Of a stretch of DNA of 64,000 nt, positions 26,999-36,402 are shown piece after piece. Each line of letters starts with the position of its first letter. Positions within the stretch are counted from its first letter, which is position 1. Source of the DNA: Pseudomonas oryzihabitans. GTDB taxonomy: Bacteria; Pseudomonadota; Gammaproteobacteria; Pseudomonadales; Pseudomonadaceae. The notes beneath the pieces were generated by a model. It did no database searches. It was not told the DNA's origin and saw nothing but the letters and a program-made list of their open reading frames with translations. The stretch spans positions 62,001 to 126,000 of the forward strand of contig NZ_VDND01000010.1 in assembly GCF_007665395.1 (NCBI RefSeq), in the 5' to 3' direction. Position numbers and translations under genes: made by a program.

Positions 26999-27158
26999 CA
27001 TCACGCTGTGGCTGGCCAGCCTCTCCGATAAAACCCTGCAGCGGCTCAACAGCCGCCTCACCCATCTGCTGCGGATGATCGATGTCGAGAGACAACATCG
27101 TGAAGCCCAGCGCCGACATTCCCTCTCAGCAGGCACCCCCGATGAGTCATCCCGCTAA
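26979..27158 (+). CDS. Small hypothetical protein, 59 residues
   Basis: An ATG 20 bases before the DsbA-like stop opens a 59-codon frame ending in TAA at 27156. The product is basic and amphipathic (DITLWLASLSDKTLQRLNSRL, split by a turn, then many arginines and histidines). Overlap with the upstream gene and ordinary codon use suggest a coupled small gene. It also overlaps the start region of the next gene. Family not recognised. Confidence 0.45.
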   Translation: MRSSANDITLWLASLSDKTLQRLNSRLTHLLRMIDVERQHREAQRRHSLSAGTPDESSR

Positions 27159-27540
27159 GTCATCCCCCTCGTCGGCAGTAGGCGCCTCGACTCCGAAAGC
27201 CCGGATCGTCTTCGAATCCAGAGACGCACTTCCTCCGATCAAGCTGGCACAGGTCACTCATCTGTTCCATGAGCATTGGCTGTTCCGCGTGGGCGTCTAT
27301 GAGCATCAGGAAGCCTACGACAGCGAGCGGGAGGCGATGCAGTCAGCGGAACGTCTGCTGTTCACGCTCTTCAGTGACATCGCCGATGATCAGCAGAAGG
27401 CAGCCCTTCGCCGCGGTGATACCGCCCTGGCCTTTCGTTTCGCTGAACGCCGTGGGTACTGGCACGGCCGACAGGACGAAAAGCACCTGCACCAGGCTGC
27501 CGTTGGTAGTGCGCTCGCTGTGTTGAGATACCTCAGCTGA
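27082..27540 (+). CDS. Hypothetical ICE protein, 152 residues
   Basis: A soluble protein ending transfer operon 2. The first 45 residues are low complexity; the remainder is globular (LAQVTHLFHEHWLFRVGVYEH, then FAERRGYWHGRQDEKHLHQA). An alternative ATG at 27142 would drop 20 residues and remove most of the overlap with the 59-residue gene. No signal or membrane segment. Family not recognised. Confidence 0.6.
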   Translation: MSRDNIVKPSADIPSQQAPPMSHPAKSSPSSAVGASTPKARIVFESRDALPPIKLAQVTHLFHEHWLFRVGVYEHQEAYDSEREAMQSAERLLFTLFSDIADDQQKAALRRGDTALAFRFAERRGYWHGRQDEKHLHQAAVGSALAVLRYLS

Positions 27541-27712
27541 CCCAGATCACGACCTCAAGGTAGAAGCCGCTTCCAACTTTTTCTGCTCCAAACACGATTT
27601 TCCGTTGATCCACCTCGTTTGATTTAGAGCATTTCAAAGCCGACGCATTATTATGTGACTTTGCTAACGCACGCAGGACCTCTTCAATGATCAATGGCAG
27701 CTCATGAACACA

Positions 27713-30100
27713 TTATTCCTGAGAACCGTCGACAAGCGCCCGTATCCGTGCAGCTATCGTGCTGACTGTAAAAGGCTTAGTCATTACAGCCAGACCAGGC
27801 TCGAAACATCCGCCGCCGAGCACCGCGCTATCGGCATAGCCGGTGATAAATAGGACCTTAAGTGTCGGGCGACTGACTAGGGCTGCATCTGCCATCTGTC
27901 TTCCGTTCATCCCTCCTGGCAATCCAACGTCCGTCACCAAAAGATCAATGGACAAATCGGATTGGAGAAGCTTCAAACCTGACGCACTATCTGCAGCCTC
28001 AATCGCTGCATAACCGAGCTCTATCAAAATATCCATCAATAGAGTACGAACTGACGGCTCGTCGTCCACTACTAAAACTGTTTTATCGCTAGCAAGCCGG
28101 ACCAAATCGAGGGGCTTTGAACCGCCCACATCCTTCTCCGCCACTCCATCGTAGCGAGGAAGATAGATAATTACATCAGTGCCTTGGCCCACTTTAGACT
28201 CAAGATGAATGGACCCACCAGATTGCTGAACAAAACCGTAGATCATGGAAAGCCCTAAGCCAGTACCTTGACCCGTAGGCTTCGTTGTAAAAAATGGTTC
28301 AAAAGCGCGGCTAATCACTTCGGGGGGCATGCCCTCGCCGTTGTCAGTTATGACCAACCGTACATACTGGCCCTCGCGCATGCTTAGCCGGGCAGCAGAA
28401 CTTCCATCCACAAAGGCGTTATCAACTTTGATAACAATTTCACCACCGCTAGGCATTGCGTCACGAGCATTGATGCAAAGATTAACAAGAGCGTTCTCAA
28501 GCTGTGCTCGATCCACAAGTGTAGGCCAGTCAGAGGATGATCCCCTTACGGTAATAGGCATGCCTTTTCCCACTGTTCGCTGTATCAGCTCAAGCATGCC
28601 GTGGGCTAAAAGCGCAACATCGGTAGGCTTAGGCTTAAGCGTCTGTCGCCGGGAGAATGCAAGCAGACGATGGGTGAGCGCTGCTGCACGCTGGGCGGCG
28701 TTCTGGGCTATCGCGACGTAACGTTGTACGTCTTGGAAGCGATTTTGTTGCAATCGCAAGTGCATCAATTCCAGCGATCCCGAAATCCCTGCGAGCAAAT
28801 TATTAAAGTCGTGAGCCAGCCCCCCGGTTAACTGCCCAACCGCTTCCATTTTTTGACTCTGTCGAAGGGCTTCCTGAACAAGATTAAGTTCAGTCTCAGC
28901 TCGCAACTTATCGGTCACATCTCGAGCATAATGGAATGCGCCGATCACATCGCCGCTTTTATCACGCAGCGGTGTATAAGAGAGCTCCCAATACGGCTTT
29001 GCTATTTCAGAATCACCAAACCTCTCTGTCACCGTGAACACTTCGCCACGGAGCGCGCGCCTCATGAAACCATGCATTATATCAGCTTGACCAGCAGGAA
29101 GTTGCGTATGGAAAACCTCACCCAACCGCACTCGATACCCATAAATACGGTAGAACTCGTCACTATGAGATTGATTAAACGCGATCAATTTAAAGTCGTT
29201 ATCGAATGCGCAAATCGGAGCCGTATGAGACTGAATTATATCACTATACAGCTGCACTTCCGCCGTGCGCTCAATCACCTGTTGCTCCAGCGTTTCATTC
29301 ATTGTCCGTAAAGCAGCTTCAGCTGCCTTATGAGCAGTGATGTCTTGTACCATCCCGTGAAGCTTTATAAGCTGTCCCGACTGATCAAATTGAGGAGCAC
29401 TGTAAGCAGCAATCCAGCGTATGGACCCATCGTCCTTGCGGCGAATTCGACATTGAAAGTTCCAGCCATTCCCACTTGCCGCTGCCGCGTCAAACGCAGA
29501 CGTGACAACTGCCAGATCCTCAGCAAATACGTGACTTAGAAAAGTTTCGATACCCCAATCTGCAACAGGCTCAGAATAGCCGAATATTTGGTCGTGCCGC
29601 AGAGCACGCACGGATGTATTGCTTCGGATATCAAGCTCCCATTCGCCTATGAGGCCTGCCTCGATAGCTAACCGAAGTCTTGTTTCACCCTCACGAAGCG
29701 CCGTCTCGATCTGTTTGAAATGAGTATTATCAAAGACAGTTCCGAGCCATTCGACTATCTCTCCGGAGTCGTCAAACAATGGCATTGCGAGAAACCGGGC
29801 CCAGCCAATCTCGCCATCATTCCGCTTGATCCGATGCTCGATTCTGTACGTATCATTAGCCAAGCGCGCACGTACTATCTCTGCCCGTACAGCCTCATGA
29901 TCTTCGAGCGGAACGTAGTTATTAAGCCACTGGAGGTCTTCAAGTGGAGTATTCGCAATGAAGTCTCCCCCGGACAGCTCATAGAGACAGCGCCAATCTG
30001 CGCTCATGCGAAACCGGGCCTCGGATGAGGATCGGCTCAGTGCGTCAAGCGTACGATCATAGGCTGACCTTGGACCACGTGGACTAGACGACTCGGGCAC
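27713..30100 (-). CDS. Hybrid sensor histidine kinase (PAS-PAS-PAS-HK-receiver)
   Basis: A 795-residue soluble hybrid kinase from GTG 30100 (AAGAG nine bases upstream). Three PAS domains occupy about 45-400. The phosphoacceptor histidine is in GGLAHDFNNLLAG (about 428). The ATPase N box is NLCINARDAMPSGG and the G boxes include DNGEGMPPE and GTGLGLSM. The C-terminal receiver has VVDDEPSVR and the aspartate in LVTDVGLPG (about 728). No membrane segments, so it senses a cytoplasmic signal such as redox or light. It closely matches the kinase at 40976-43531 in the last 400 residues and sits as an insertion between transfer operons. Confidence 0.88.
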   Translation of the reverse strand: MPESSSPRGPRSAYDRTLDALSRSSSEARFRMSADWRCLYELSGGDFIANTPLEDLQWLNNYVPLEDHEAVRAEIVRARLANDTYRIEHRIKRNDGEIGWARFLAMPLFDDSGEIVEWLGTVFDNTHFKQIETALREGETRLRLAIEAGLIGEWELDIRSNTSVRALRHDQIFGYSEPVADWGIETFLSHVFAEDLAVVTSAFDAAAASGNGWNFQCRIRRKDDGSIRWIAAYSAPQFDQSGQLIKLHGMVQDITAHKAAEAALRTMNETLEQQVIERTAEVQLYSDIIQSHTAPICAFDNDFKLIAFNQSHSDEFYRIYGYRVRLGEVFHTQLPAGQADIMHGFMRRALRGEVFTVTERFGDSEIAKPYWELSYTPLRDKSGDVIGAFHYARDVTDKLRAETELNLVQEALRQSQKMEAVGQLTGGLAHDFNNLLAGISGSLELMHLRLQQNRFQDVQRYVAIAQNAAQRAAALTHRLLAFSRRQTLKPKPTDVALLAHGMLELIQRTVGKGMPITVRGSSSDWPTLVDRAQLENALVNLCINARDAMPSGGEIVIKVDNAFVDGSSAARLSMREGQYVRLVITDNGEGMPPEVISRAFEPFFTTKPTGQGTGLGLSMIYGFVQQSGGSIHLESKVGQGTDVIIYLPRYDGVAEKDVGGSKPLDLVRLASDKTVLVVDDEPSVRTLLMDILIELGYAAIEAADSASGLKLLQSDLSIDLLVTDVGLPGGMNGRQMADAALVSRPTLKVLFITGYADSAVLGGGCFEPGLAVMTKPFTVSTIAARIRALVDGSQE

Positions 30101-30300
30101 GGCGTTTACTCTTTAGACGTGTAGGTAATTTGGCGCGAACAGCTCACTCTGGGAGTTGAGCTTTCTCCACCCAGGAGGTATGTCGTCGCCCTATAGGCAG
30201 GTAAGCTCGCACTCAGAGACCTATGATGCCGAAGGTAGATTATCGAGTCTGTCCAGCCCGAGCATTCCTAGTCTTGGTCGATCAGCACAACTCTTATCCT

Positions 30301-30337
30301 AACCTCCGGCGCTCCAGATACGGTTTCCCACTGACCT
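30301..30337 (+). promoter_or_regulatory. Shared ICE promoter/operator, copy 4
   Basis: AACCT, 16 bases, then GGTTTCCCACTGACCT, with AGATAC just before GGTTT. It stands 54 bases before the first gene of transfer operon 3 (30392). The last 16 bases differ from copy 3 at one position. Confidence 0.65.
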
Positions 30338-30391
30338 AGGCCTGCCCAATCGCGTTCCCTGTACCAGTCATCCCTTTGCCTGGTACTGCGC

Positions 30392-30829
30392 ATGCTCCCT
30401 CTACGTTCCCGCTCGCTAGCTGGGCCGCCGCTCCGCTGGCTGACCTATGCACTCGCCGCCTGCAGCGCGCCCCTCGCGGTGGCTGACGTGCTAGCCATCT
30501 CCAACGCCGCTCACCCCCTGACCAACAGCGCTGGAGCTCGCGTCATTCTTCTGGACGCCCCCGAGCGCCTCGAGCAGCAGCTCTCCGAAGGTCTGCCGGC
30601 GGACCCGCGGCAAGCCGCAGCCATCATGCAACAGCGGATGCGCTCGGCGTCGGCGGAGCAGCTGGGCCGGGATCTCGCCAAGGCGCACCAGGATGTCGCC
30701 GACGTCTGGAGCCTGGGCGTCACGAAGCTTCCTGCCGTGGTAGTCGATCGCCAGTATGTGGTCTACGGCCAGCCCGACGTGGCGGCCGCCGTGGCCAGCA
30801 TCGAGCGCTTCCGGAGCACTGGACGATGA
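30392..30829 (+). CDS. ICE protein, PFL_4709 family (TIGR03757; TrbC/TraW-like)
   Basis: A 145-residue secreted protein with a signal peptide (about 14-31, ending AVA). The mature domain begins VLAISNAAHPLTN and ends with LGVTKLPAVVVDRQYVVYGQPDV, a thioredoxin-fold pattern shared by TrbC/TraW pilus-assembly proteins. It lacks a CxxC pair and is therefore structural. It is first in transfer operon 3 and overlaps the next gene by ATGA. Confidence 0.87.
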   Translation: MLPLRSRSLAGPPLRWLTYALAACSAPLAVADVLAISNAAHPLTNSAGARVILLDAPERLEQQLSEGLPADPRQAAAIMQQRMRSASAEQLGRDLAKAHQDVADVWSLGVTKLPAVVVDRQYVVYGQPDVAAAVASIERFRSTGR

Positions 30830-31773
30830 CGCTGCGTCTGCAGCGCTTCCGGCGCCTCGTACTGGCCCTCCCGCTGGCCACCAGCCTGCAGGCCACGGCA
30901 GCGGTCACCACCGCGACCATCGTGTCGTCTTCGCTCTCCCACGAGTGCCTCGAATACAAGGTGGTCGGCATCTGCTACTGGCTGTTCTGCACGCCGTTCG
31001 GCTGCAAGGTGAAGACCTCGGCCAAGGTACGGCACTTCGTGCCCGATGCGGTGGTGTCCAGCTACGCCAATACCGGCGAGAACCCGTGGACCGAGATGGC
31101 CTCTTTCAGCCCAGTCAGCAGTGTCGCCGCCGGCGGCAATGACCCAGGCGACAGCGCGACTCAGGCGAACGCCACCGTCAGCGCCCGGTTCAAGAACACC
31201 GACGTCATCGGCCACCCGGGTGGCTACGCCTTCAGTCAGTTCGCCAGCGGCTCCGGCTACACCTGCAAAGGCGCCGGTACCGCCTACATGCCCTACCTGC
31301 TCAGCAACTACGACTACCTGGCTTGGCGGTACGGCATTCCCGAGGTCGTGTATCCGGAGGCCCTCATCCCGGGCAAGCGCGAAGTGGGCGGCACCTTGTC
31401 CGGCGACCTGTGGGGCAATGTCTATCCGCGCAGCGGCTTCTTGCATCAGCCCGACGACTACAAGGCGGCGGCGGTCATGGCCCAGCGCGCCGGCGACGTA
31501 GTCACGCGCTCTGGCCAGATCCACGTCTACCAGCCTCTGCTAGCCCAGGCCGAGGACGGCTACTGGCCTGCGGGCGAGCTGGTCGAGAGCGACGCCACCA
31601 CCGGCAAGTGGCAGGAGCTCACGCCCACGCTTAGCCAGAGCTGCGCTGCCTTTCCCAACCCGGGCCCACAAGTCCAGGACGCCGTCGGCGCCTATGCCTG
31701 GGCCCTGTGGCGCCCCTATAGCTGCTGCAAGCGTGAAGGCCAGGTCTTCCTGGGCAGCACCGACTTTCAATGA
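30826..31773 (+). CDS. ICE protein, PFL_4710 family (TIGR03756; TraU-like)
   Basis: A 315-residue secreted protein. After the signal peptide (to about residue 26) it has a cysteine-rich segment, SHECLEYKVVGICYWLFCTPFGC (split C positions about 41, 50, 55, 60), as in TraU proteins that need disulfide formation. The DsbA-like enzyme of operon 2 is a natural partner. Later motifs include YLLSNYDYLAWRYGIPE and WALWRPYSCC. It has a role in mating-pair stability or DNA transfer by analogy with F TraU. Confidence 0.88.
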   Translation: MTLRLQRFRRLVLALPLATSLQATAAVTTATIVSSSLSHECLEYKVVGICYWLFCTPFGCKVKTSAKVRHFVPDAVVSSYANTGENPWTEMASFSPVSSVAAGGNDPGDSATQANATVSARFKNTDVIGHPGGYAFSQFASGSGYTCKGAGTAYMPYLLSNYDYLAWRYGIPEVVYPEALIPGKREVGGTLSGDLWGNVYPRSGFLHQPDDYKAAAVMAQRAGDVVTRSGQIHVYQPLLAQAEDGYWPAGELVESDATTGKWQELTPTLSQSCAAFPNPGPQVQDAVGAYAWALWRPYSCCKREGQVFLGSTDFQ

Positions 31774-31790
31774 TCAGGGAGCCGTCGATC

Positions 31791-33161
31791 ATGAGCACCA
31801 CTCGCCTCACCCTGCTGGCCAGCACCTGCCTGGCCGGCCTTCTCCTCGGCAGCGCTGTCCAGGCGGTCGAGCCCTACCGCGTGCAGTCCCAGGGCAGCGT
31901 CATCGGTGACGACGTGCTCTACAGCATCGGCGGCGGCAACGCCGTGTCCATGGGCAGCGTCGGCAACATGGATAGCATCCAGATCGGTGGTGGCTGGAAC
32001 ACCAACCTGATCTGCGGAAACATGAGCCTGACGAACACCCTGCAGAACCAGCTCAACGGCGCCACCCAGGGTTTTCAGACCATCATGAGCTCGGTGCTGC
32101 AGAACGCCACCAGCGCCGTCGCTTCCCTCCCCGGCCTGATCCTGCAGCGCGCCAACCCAGGCCTGTACAACCTCATCACCAACGGCATTGGCCAGGCCCG
32201 CCTGGATTTTGATCGCTCGAAAGGCACCTGCCGCGCCATCGCCGACAAGATGCTCGATGTCGCCGGCGGCCAGGTCGGCTGGAACAAGCTCGCCGAGGGT
32301 GAGGCGATGAAGTCGGCCGCTGCCAGCACCACCGATGCCGTCGCGGCCATCAACCAGGTCGAGCAGAAGAGCGGGAACGAGGGCGTGACCTGGGTTGGCG
32401 GGAGCAAGGCTGGGGGCACCGGCCAGCAGCCCATCAAGGTAGTCGGCGACGTCACCAAGGCCGGCTACAACATGCTCAGCGGCCGGGCGCCCACCAGCAC
32501 GGGGAGTATCCCTGCCAGCAGCTGTAACGGCGGCCTCGTCTGCAGCACCTGGTCATCACCGCAGGAGGCCGCGACCTTTGCGACCCGCGTCCTGGGCGAG
32601 CAACAGCAGCAGACCTGCGACAACTGCCAGAAGACGGTGACCCAGGTCGGGGTCGGGCTCACCCCGCTTATCCAGGAGACATACGACACCAAGCTCAAGG
32701 CGGTGAACGCGCTCATCGCCGGCACCCAGCCGATGACGGCAGAGAACCTGGCCGCGGCAGGCAGCAACTCCATCCCGATCACTCGCGGCATCATCGAATC
32801 GCTCCGTACCGAGCAAGACCAGGACGTGCTGGCCAAGCGACTGGTGTCCGAGGTCGCCCTGGCCGATGTCATCGAGAAGGCGCTGTCTCTGGTCCGGACC
32901 TTGGCCGCTGGCCGCCAGGAGCCCAACGTCGCCGCCAACCAGGTCGCCCAGACGCAGGTCGACCAAAACGCCGCCAACCTGCAGGCCGAGATCCAGAACC
33001 TCAAGACCGAGCTGGACATGCGCCGAGAGCTGGCCGGCAACTCGCCGACCACCATCCTGCAGCGCGCCTCGATCCGCAAGGATGCTTCTAAGGGCATCTT
33101 CCAGGGCGATCCTCTGCCGAAGCGGCTGGATCGTGTCGAGAGTCCGAGCAAGGGCCAATGA
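31791..33161 (+). CDS. ICE protein, PFL_4711 family (TIGR03755; TraH-like)
   Basis: A 456-residue secreted protein. ATG 31791 is preceded by GGGAG at a good distance; an earlier ATG at 31770 overlaps the previous stop and is possible. The signal peptide ends VQAVE. The mature start has DDVLYSIGGGNAVSMG, then GWNTNLICGNMSL. A cysteine pair CDNCQ lies near 275, and coiled-coil segments occur near the C-terminus. It likely works with the TraU- and TraG-like proteins in mating-pair formation. Confidence 0.86.
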   Translation: MSTTRLTLLASTCLAGLLLGSAVQAVEPYRVQSQGSVIGDDVLYSIGGGNAVSMGSVGNMDSIQIGGGWNTNLICGNMSLTNTLQNQLNGATQGFQTIMSSVLQNATSAVASLPGLILQRANPGLYNLITNGIGQARLDFDRSKGTCRAIADKMLDVAGGQVGWNKLAEGEAMKSAAASTTDAVAAINQVEQKSGNEGVTWVGGSKAGGTGQQPIKVVGDVTKAGYNMLSGRAPTSTGSIPASSCNGGLVCSTWSSPQEAATFATRVLGEQQQQTCDNCQKTVTQVGVGLTPLIQETYDTKLKAVNALIAGTQPMTAENLAAAGSNSIPITRGIIESLRTEQDQDVLAKRLVSEVALADVIEKALSLVRTLAAGRQEPNVAANQVAQTQVDQNAANLQAEIQNLKTELDMRRELAGNSPTTILQRASIRKDASKGIFQGDPLPKRLDRVESPSKGQ

Positions 33162-33544
33162 CCATGAGCCATCTTCCCGGCGAAACCGGACAACCTGGTC
33201 CCTCTATGCGCAAGCAGCATTGGGCATCTCGTCTCGCCAAAGGCGGACTCAAGAGCCTGACCTGGACAGTGACTGTCTTGCTGACCACCGTGCTGCTCGC
33301 CCTGGCCTGCACCCAGATGATCCAGTGGCTATTCGGCGATGTGGCGGGCTACCAGCGCTGGACCGCGGACCATGCTGGCTTCCTCCAGGCCTGGCGGATG
33401 GGCATCTACGCAGCCCTCGCCGCCGGTTGGTGGCCAATCCGCAGGCGTCTCGGTCGCCTGCCAGGTGGACCGTCACGCCTCGTCCGATGCGAGAGCCTGG
33501 CTGTCTTGGTCATCGCGCTCTACGAACTGCGTCTCCACCTGTAG
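33158..33544 (+). CDS. Small ICE membrane protein
   Basis: A 128-residue protein overlapping the previous stop by ATGA; a second ATG two codons in is possible. Two hydrophobic segments (about 35-56 and 85-95) suggest an inner-membrane location, with basic residues on the cytoplasmic side. It sits between the TraH-like and TraG-like genes, where related ICEs carry similar small membrane genes. Family not named with confidence. Confidence 0.72.
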   Translation: MTMSHLPGETGQPGPSMRKQHWASRLAKGGLKSLTWTVTVLLTTVLLALACTQMIQWLFGDVAGYQRWTADHAGFLQAWRMGIYAALAAGWWPIRRRLGRLPGGPSRLVRCESLAVLVIALYELRLHL

Positions 33545-33566
33545 CTCGAGCTAGGAAAGAAGACCT

Positions 33567-35105
33567 ATGACGCTCTATACCAACCACTACCTCGAGTATT
33601 ACCTGACCCTTGTGGGTTGGCTGATCAACAGTGCCATCTGGGAGATGATCGGCAGCACCGGTCTGTTCGCGGCGCCCTTCGCTGCCATCGTTATCCAGGA
33701 GTGGCTCCGCGCCCGCGGCGAGGGCCAGGACGAGGGCAACAAGGGAGTGCTCAGTCTGGCCAGGATCGAAAATCGTTTCTACGTGGCCATATTCGTCATC
33801 CTGCTCGGGCTGATGCCAACCCCCGGGACGACCTTGAGCTTTTCGACCCTGGAGTACGATAAGACGCGCTCCCAGCAATGCCAGGTCGACGTGCTCAAGC
33901 CGTCCGAGACCGGCTGGGGTACAAGCTTCAGTACCCTCAACGGCAAGAGTGCCCAGATTCCGCTCTGGTGGGCAGTCGTCCACGCTCTGTCCAAAGGCTT
34001 CACCGCCGGGGCGGTCGCAGGCATCCCATGTGGCCAGGATCTGCAGCAACTTCGCATGGAGGTAAATGCCAACCGGATAGGCAGTCCCCTTCTCGCTCAG
34101 GAGGTCGCGGATTTCACCAACGACTGCTACGCCCAGGCCAGAGCCAAGCTCTTCATGACCCAGCCGAAACTCTCCGATGCTGAATTCGAAGATGTCAGCT
34201 GGATCGGCTCCAAATACTTCCTGACCATCAATGGGTACTACAACGACGGCTCTTCCGGCTTTCGCTCACACACTCCCCGGCCATCCTGGCCTTACGACAC
34301 CACCCGCGATGCGGGGCTGGCACAGACCTCGGGCGGTGGCGGGTACCCGACCTGCAACCAGTGGTGGAGTGACTCGTCCGTTGGCTTGCGTGCGCGGCTT
34401 TTGGCGGCCGTGGAGCCCAGCCTGATCACTCAGCTCGCGCAGTGGGCCAAACTGATGAGCAAACAGGAAGTAGAAGACCAGGTGATCCGTGACCTGGTAT
34501 CACCTCGCAAACAGGTACTGACCCAGGGCCAGGTGTATGGCGATTACGGTGGCCAGGTGGGGGGTAGCTTCGGAAGCAGCCTTTCTCGCATCACAGCCAC
34601 AGCAGGTCAGGCGGTGGGCTCGATTGCGATGTATCCGGCCATAGACAGCGTGCGGCAGGCTGCGCCTATGGTACTGGCCTTTCTGATGATGGCCTTCATC
34701 ATCTGCATCCCCATCGTGCTGGTGCTGGGCACCTACGATCTGAAGGTAGCCATGACCCTGACTTTCGCGCAGTTCGCCTTGGTCTTCGTCGACTTCTGGC
34801 TGCAGTTGGCACGCTGGGTCGACAGCACGATCCTGGACGCCCTGTACGGCAACATCATGGGGGCCTCTCCCCATCTGAACTTCAACATCATGATGGGCGT
34901 GAACAATGCGCAGGGGGATCTGCTGCTGGACTTCGTGATGGGAACGATGTTCTTGGTGCTGCCGGCGTTTTGGATAACGGCAATGAGCTGGGCGGGTGCG
35001 AAGGTAGGTAACCTCGCCCAGGCGCTTACGGAAGGAACGAATAGCGCGAAGGTAGCAGGCCAAACGGGGGGAGATGTTGTGACAAAGGCAGTCGGCGCTA
35101 AGTAA
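33567..35105 (+). CDS. traG: Conjugal transfer protein with TraG N-terminal domain
   Basis: A 512-residue multi-pass inner-membrane protein. The N-terminal domain (NHYLEYYLTLVGWLINSAIW, about 5-24) is TraG_N. Further membrane helices lie at about 28-45, 70-90 and three near 370-480. The periplasmic middle has four or more cysteines. G-type ICE TraG proteins function in mating-pair stabilisation. It ends transfer operon 3 and converges on a DUF3742 gene across a bidirectional hairpin. Confidence 0.88.
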   Translation: MTLYTNHYLEYYLTLVGWLINSAIWEMIGSTGLFAAPFAAIVIQEWLRARGEGQDEGNKGVLSLARIENRFYVAIFVILLGLMPTPGTTLSFSTLEYDKTRSQQCQVDVLKPSETGWGTSFSTLNGKSAQIPLWWAVVHALSKGFTAGAVAGIPCGQDLQQLRMEVNANRIGSPLLAQEVADFTNDCYAQARAKLFMTQPKLSDAEFEDVSWIGSKYFLTINGYYNDGSSGFRSHTPRPSWPYDTTRDAGLAQTSGGGGYPTCNQWWSDSSVGLRARLLAAVEPSLITQLAQWAKLMSKQEVEDQVIRDLVSPRKQVLTQGQVYGDYGGQVGGSFGSSLSRITATAGQAVGSIAMYPAIDSVRQAAPMVLAFLMMAFIICIPIVLVLGTYDLKVAMTLTFAQFALVFVDFWLQLARWVDSTILDALYGNIMGASPHLNFNIMMGVNNAQGDLLLDFVMGTMFLVLPAFWITAMSWAGAKVGNLAQALTEGTNSAKVAGQTGGDVVTKAVGAK

Positions 35106-35113
35106 CTCGAAAG

Positions 35114-35156
35114 TTAGAAAGCTAGTTAAGAGCTCGACTCGAAACTAGCTTTCTAA
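35114..35156. terminator. Bidirectional terminator between traG and the DUF3742 gene
   Basis: A perfect 14-bp stem (35114-35127 with 35143-35156, 15-base loop) lies eight bases after the traG stop and overlaps the last codon of the converging gene. It probably ends both transcripts; long T-runs are absent. Confidence 0.65.
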
Positions 35157-35509
35157 AGCCGCCACTCATCTCTACTACCCAACGAGTTCAAGGGGTGGCC
35201 CAAAGCATCCCGCCCATAAGGTGCATCAGGATCTGTGTCGCTAGTGCTACTTGGAGAAGCATTAGACGCCAGCCACAGGTACCCGAGTGCAAGCATCAGC
35301 GGCACAAAGAGATATAGCGAGTAAACTGCAGCAGCTACTAAGACAACAGCCCGCACGCACCATTTCAGCGGTTTAGCGATGCCCGCCGGCACGCCCACCA
35401 TAGCCAAGCCATTCCAAATAGCGCCCTCAGCCCGGACGAGCACACGACTCGTATCCAGCTTCCCGAGGTGGGTCCAATCTTCCGTCGATCCCGATTTGCG
35501 CGTGGTCAT
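35153..35509 (-). CDS. DUF3742-family ICE protein
   Basis: A 118-residue protein with one long or two short hydrophobic segments (about 48-80) and a C-terminus ending DPDAPYGRDALGHPLNSLGSRDEWRL, the DUF3742 pattern. This family is regularly found right after traG on the opposite strand in Pseudomonas ICEs, as here. It may modulate conjugation or exclusion, but no function is known. Confidence 0.82.
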   Translation of the reverse strand: MTTRKSGSTEDWTHLGKLDTSRVLVRAEGAIWNGLAMVGVPAGIAKPLKWCVRAVVLVAAAVYSLYLFVPLMLALGYLWLASNASPSSTSDTDPDAPYGRDALGHPLNSLGSRDEWRL

Positions 35510-35633
35510 GGATAATGCCTCATTCCATGGAAAGTGTTGGCTCTATGCTGGCACTTATACGCCGCAATCGATGACACTACAAGAGGCATGGCATAAACTG
35601 CCATAGCCCCACATTACCTACTCTGGAGCAGCC

Positions 35634-35915
35634 ATGCCCACCCGGAACATCGTCATCCCCGACCCGCTTTCCTACGAGATCGATCGCTTGGTGGAGAGCG
35701 GTCGTTACCAGAACGCCAGCGAGGTGGTACGCAACGGGCTCCGCTTGCTGATTCAACAAGAGGCCATGGTTTCCGCCAAGATCGAGGCGCTGCGTAACGC
35801 CACAGGCTCAGCGATCCAGCAACTGGAGCAGGGAACATTCGACGAGGTGCCTGCCGAGGATTTGGAGCAGTACCTGGAAGGCCTGGGAGTTGATGACAGC
35901 CGCATAGGCCGCTGA
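35634..35915 (+). CDS. parD: ParD-family antitoxin
   Basis: A 93-residue protein with an N-terminal ribbon-helix-helix (RNIVIPDPLSYEIDRLVESGRY, then SEVVRNGLRLL) and an acidic C-terminal tail that would wrap the toxin. GGAG lies six bases before the ATG. It is followed after three bases by a ParE toxin gene. The pair would stabilise the ICE by post-segregational killing and should repress its own promoter. Confidence 0.88.
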   Translation: MPTRNIVIPDPLSYEIDRLVESGRYQNASEVVRNGLRLLIQQEAMVSAKIEALRNATGSAIQQLEQGTFDEVPAEDLEQYLEGLGVDDSRIGR

Positions 35916-35918
35916 CCC

Positions 35919-36272
35919 ATGAAGTACCGTATCTCCGCCGAGGCCCGTCAGGATCTCGCTGACATCCTGGTGTACTCCGCCCAGCAGTTCGGCCCTGCGG
36001 CGCGCAAGCGCTACCAGAGCCTGCTGGTCAACAGCTTCAATCTGATCGCAGCCGAGCCCTACGCGCCGGTCACTCGTGCCCGTGATGAGCTGCACGAGGG
36101 CTTACGCAGTCTCCATCTGGCCCATACCCAAAGGGGTATTCCGGCAGATCAGCGCGTCGGCCAGCCTCGCCATGTGGTCTTCTACCAGATCGCGGCCGAA
36201 GACCTCATCGAGATCGTCCGGCTGCTGCATGAGGTGATGGAGCCCAAGGAGCACTTGGTCAACCCTGAGTAG
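35919..36272 (+). CDS. parE: ParE/RelE-superfamily toxin
   Basis: A 117-residue protein of the ParE fold: YRISAEARQDLADILVYSAQQFG (about 3-25), then RDELHEGLRSLHLAHT and VVFYQIAAEDLIEIVRLLHEVMEP (about 86-108). ParE toxins poison DNA gyrase. It forms an operon with the preceding antitoxin. The left end of the 8.9-kb transposon lies only 88 bases after its stop. Confidence 0.88.
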   Translation: MKYRISAEARQDLADILVYSAQQFGPAARKRYQSLLVNSFNLIAAEPYAPVTRARDELHEGLRSLHLAHTQRGIPADQRVGQPRHVVFYQIAAEDLIEIVRLLHEVMEPKEHLVNPE

Positions 36273-36360
36273 CCAAAAGGGGCGAAGGGGCTGGCGCAAA
36301 GGACGTAATGGAAGGGGGCCATAAGGGTAAAAGCCCTACCAGAAAGGGCTCCGCCGTTGG

Positions 36361-36387
36361 TGAAGTGACCCCCGAAAGCTGGACACC
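36361..36387 (+). repeat. Left terminal inverted repeat of the 8.9-kb unit
   Basis: Begins TGAAGTGACCCCC and contains TGGACAC; partner of 45256-45282. The three bases before it are TGG. Confidence 0.8.
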
Positions 36388-36402
36388 ACCTTGGAGGTGC
36401 CA

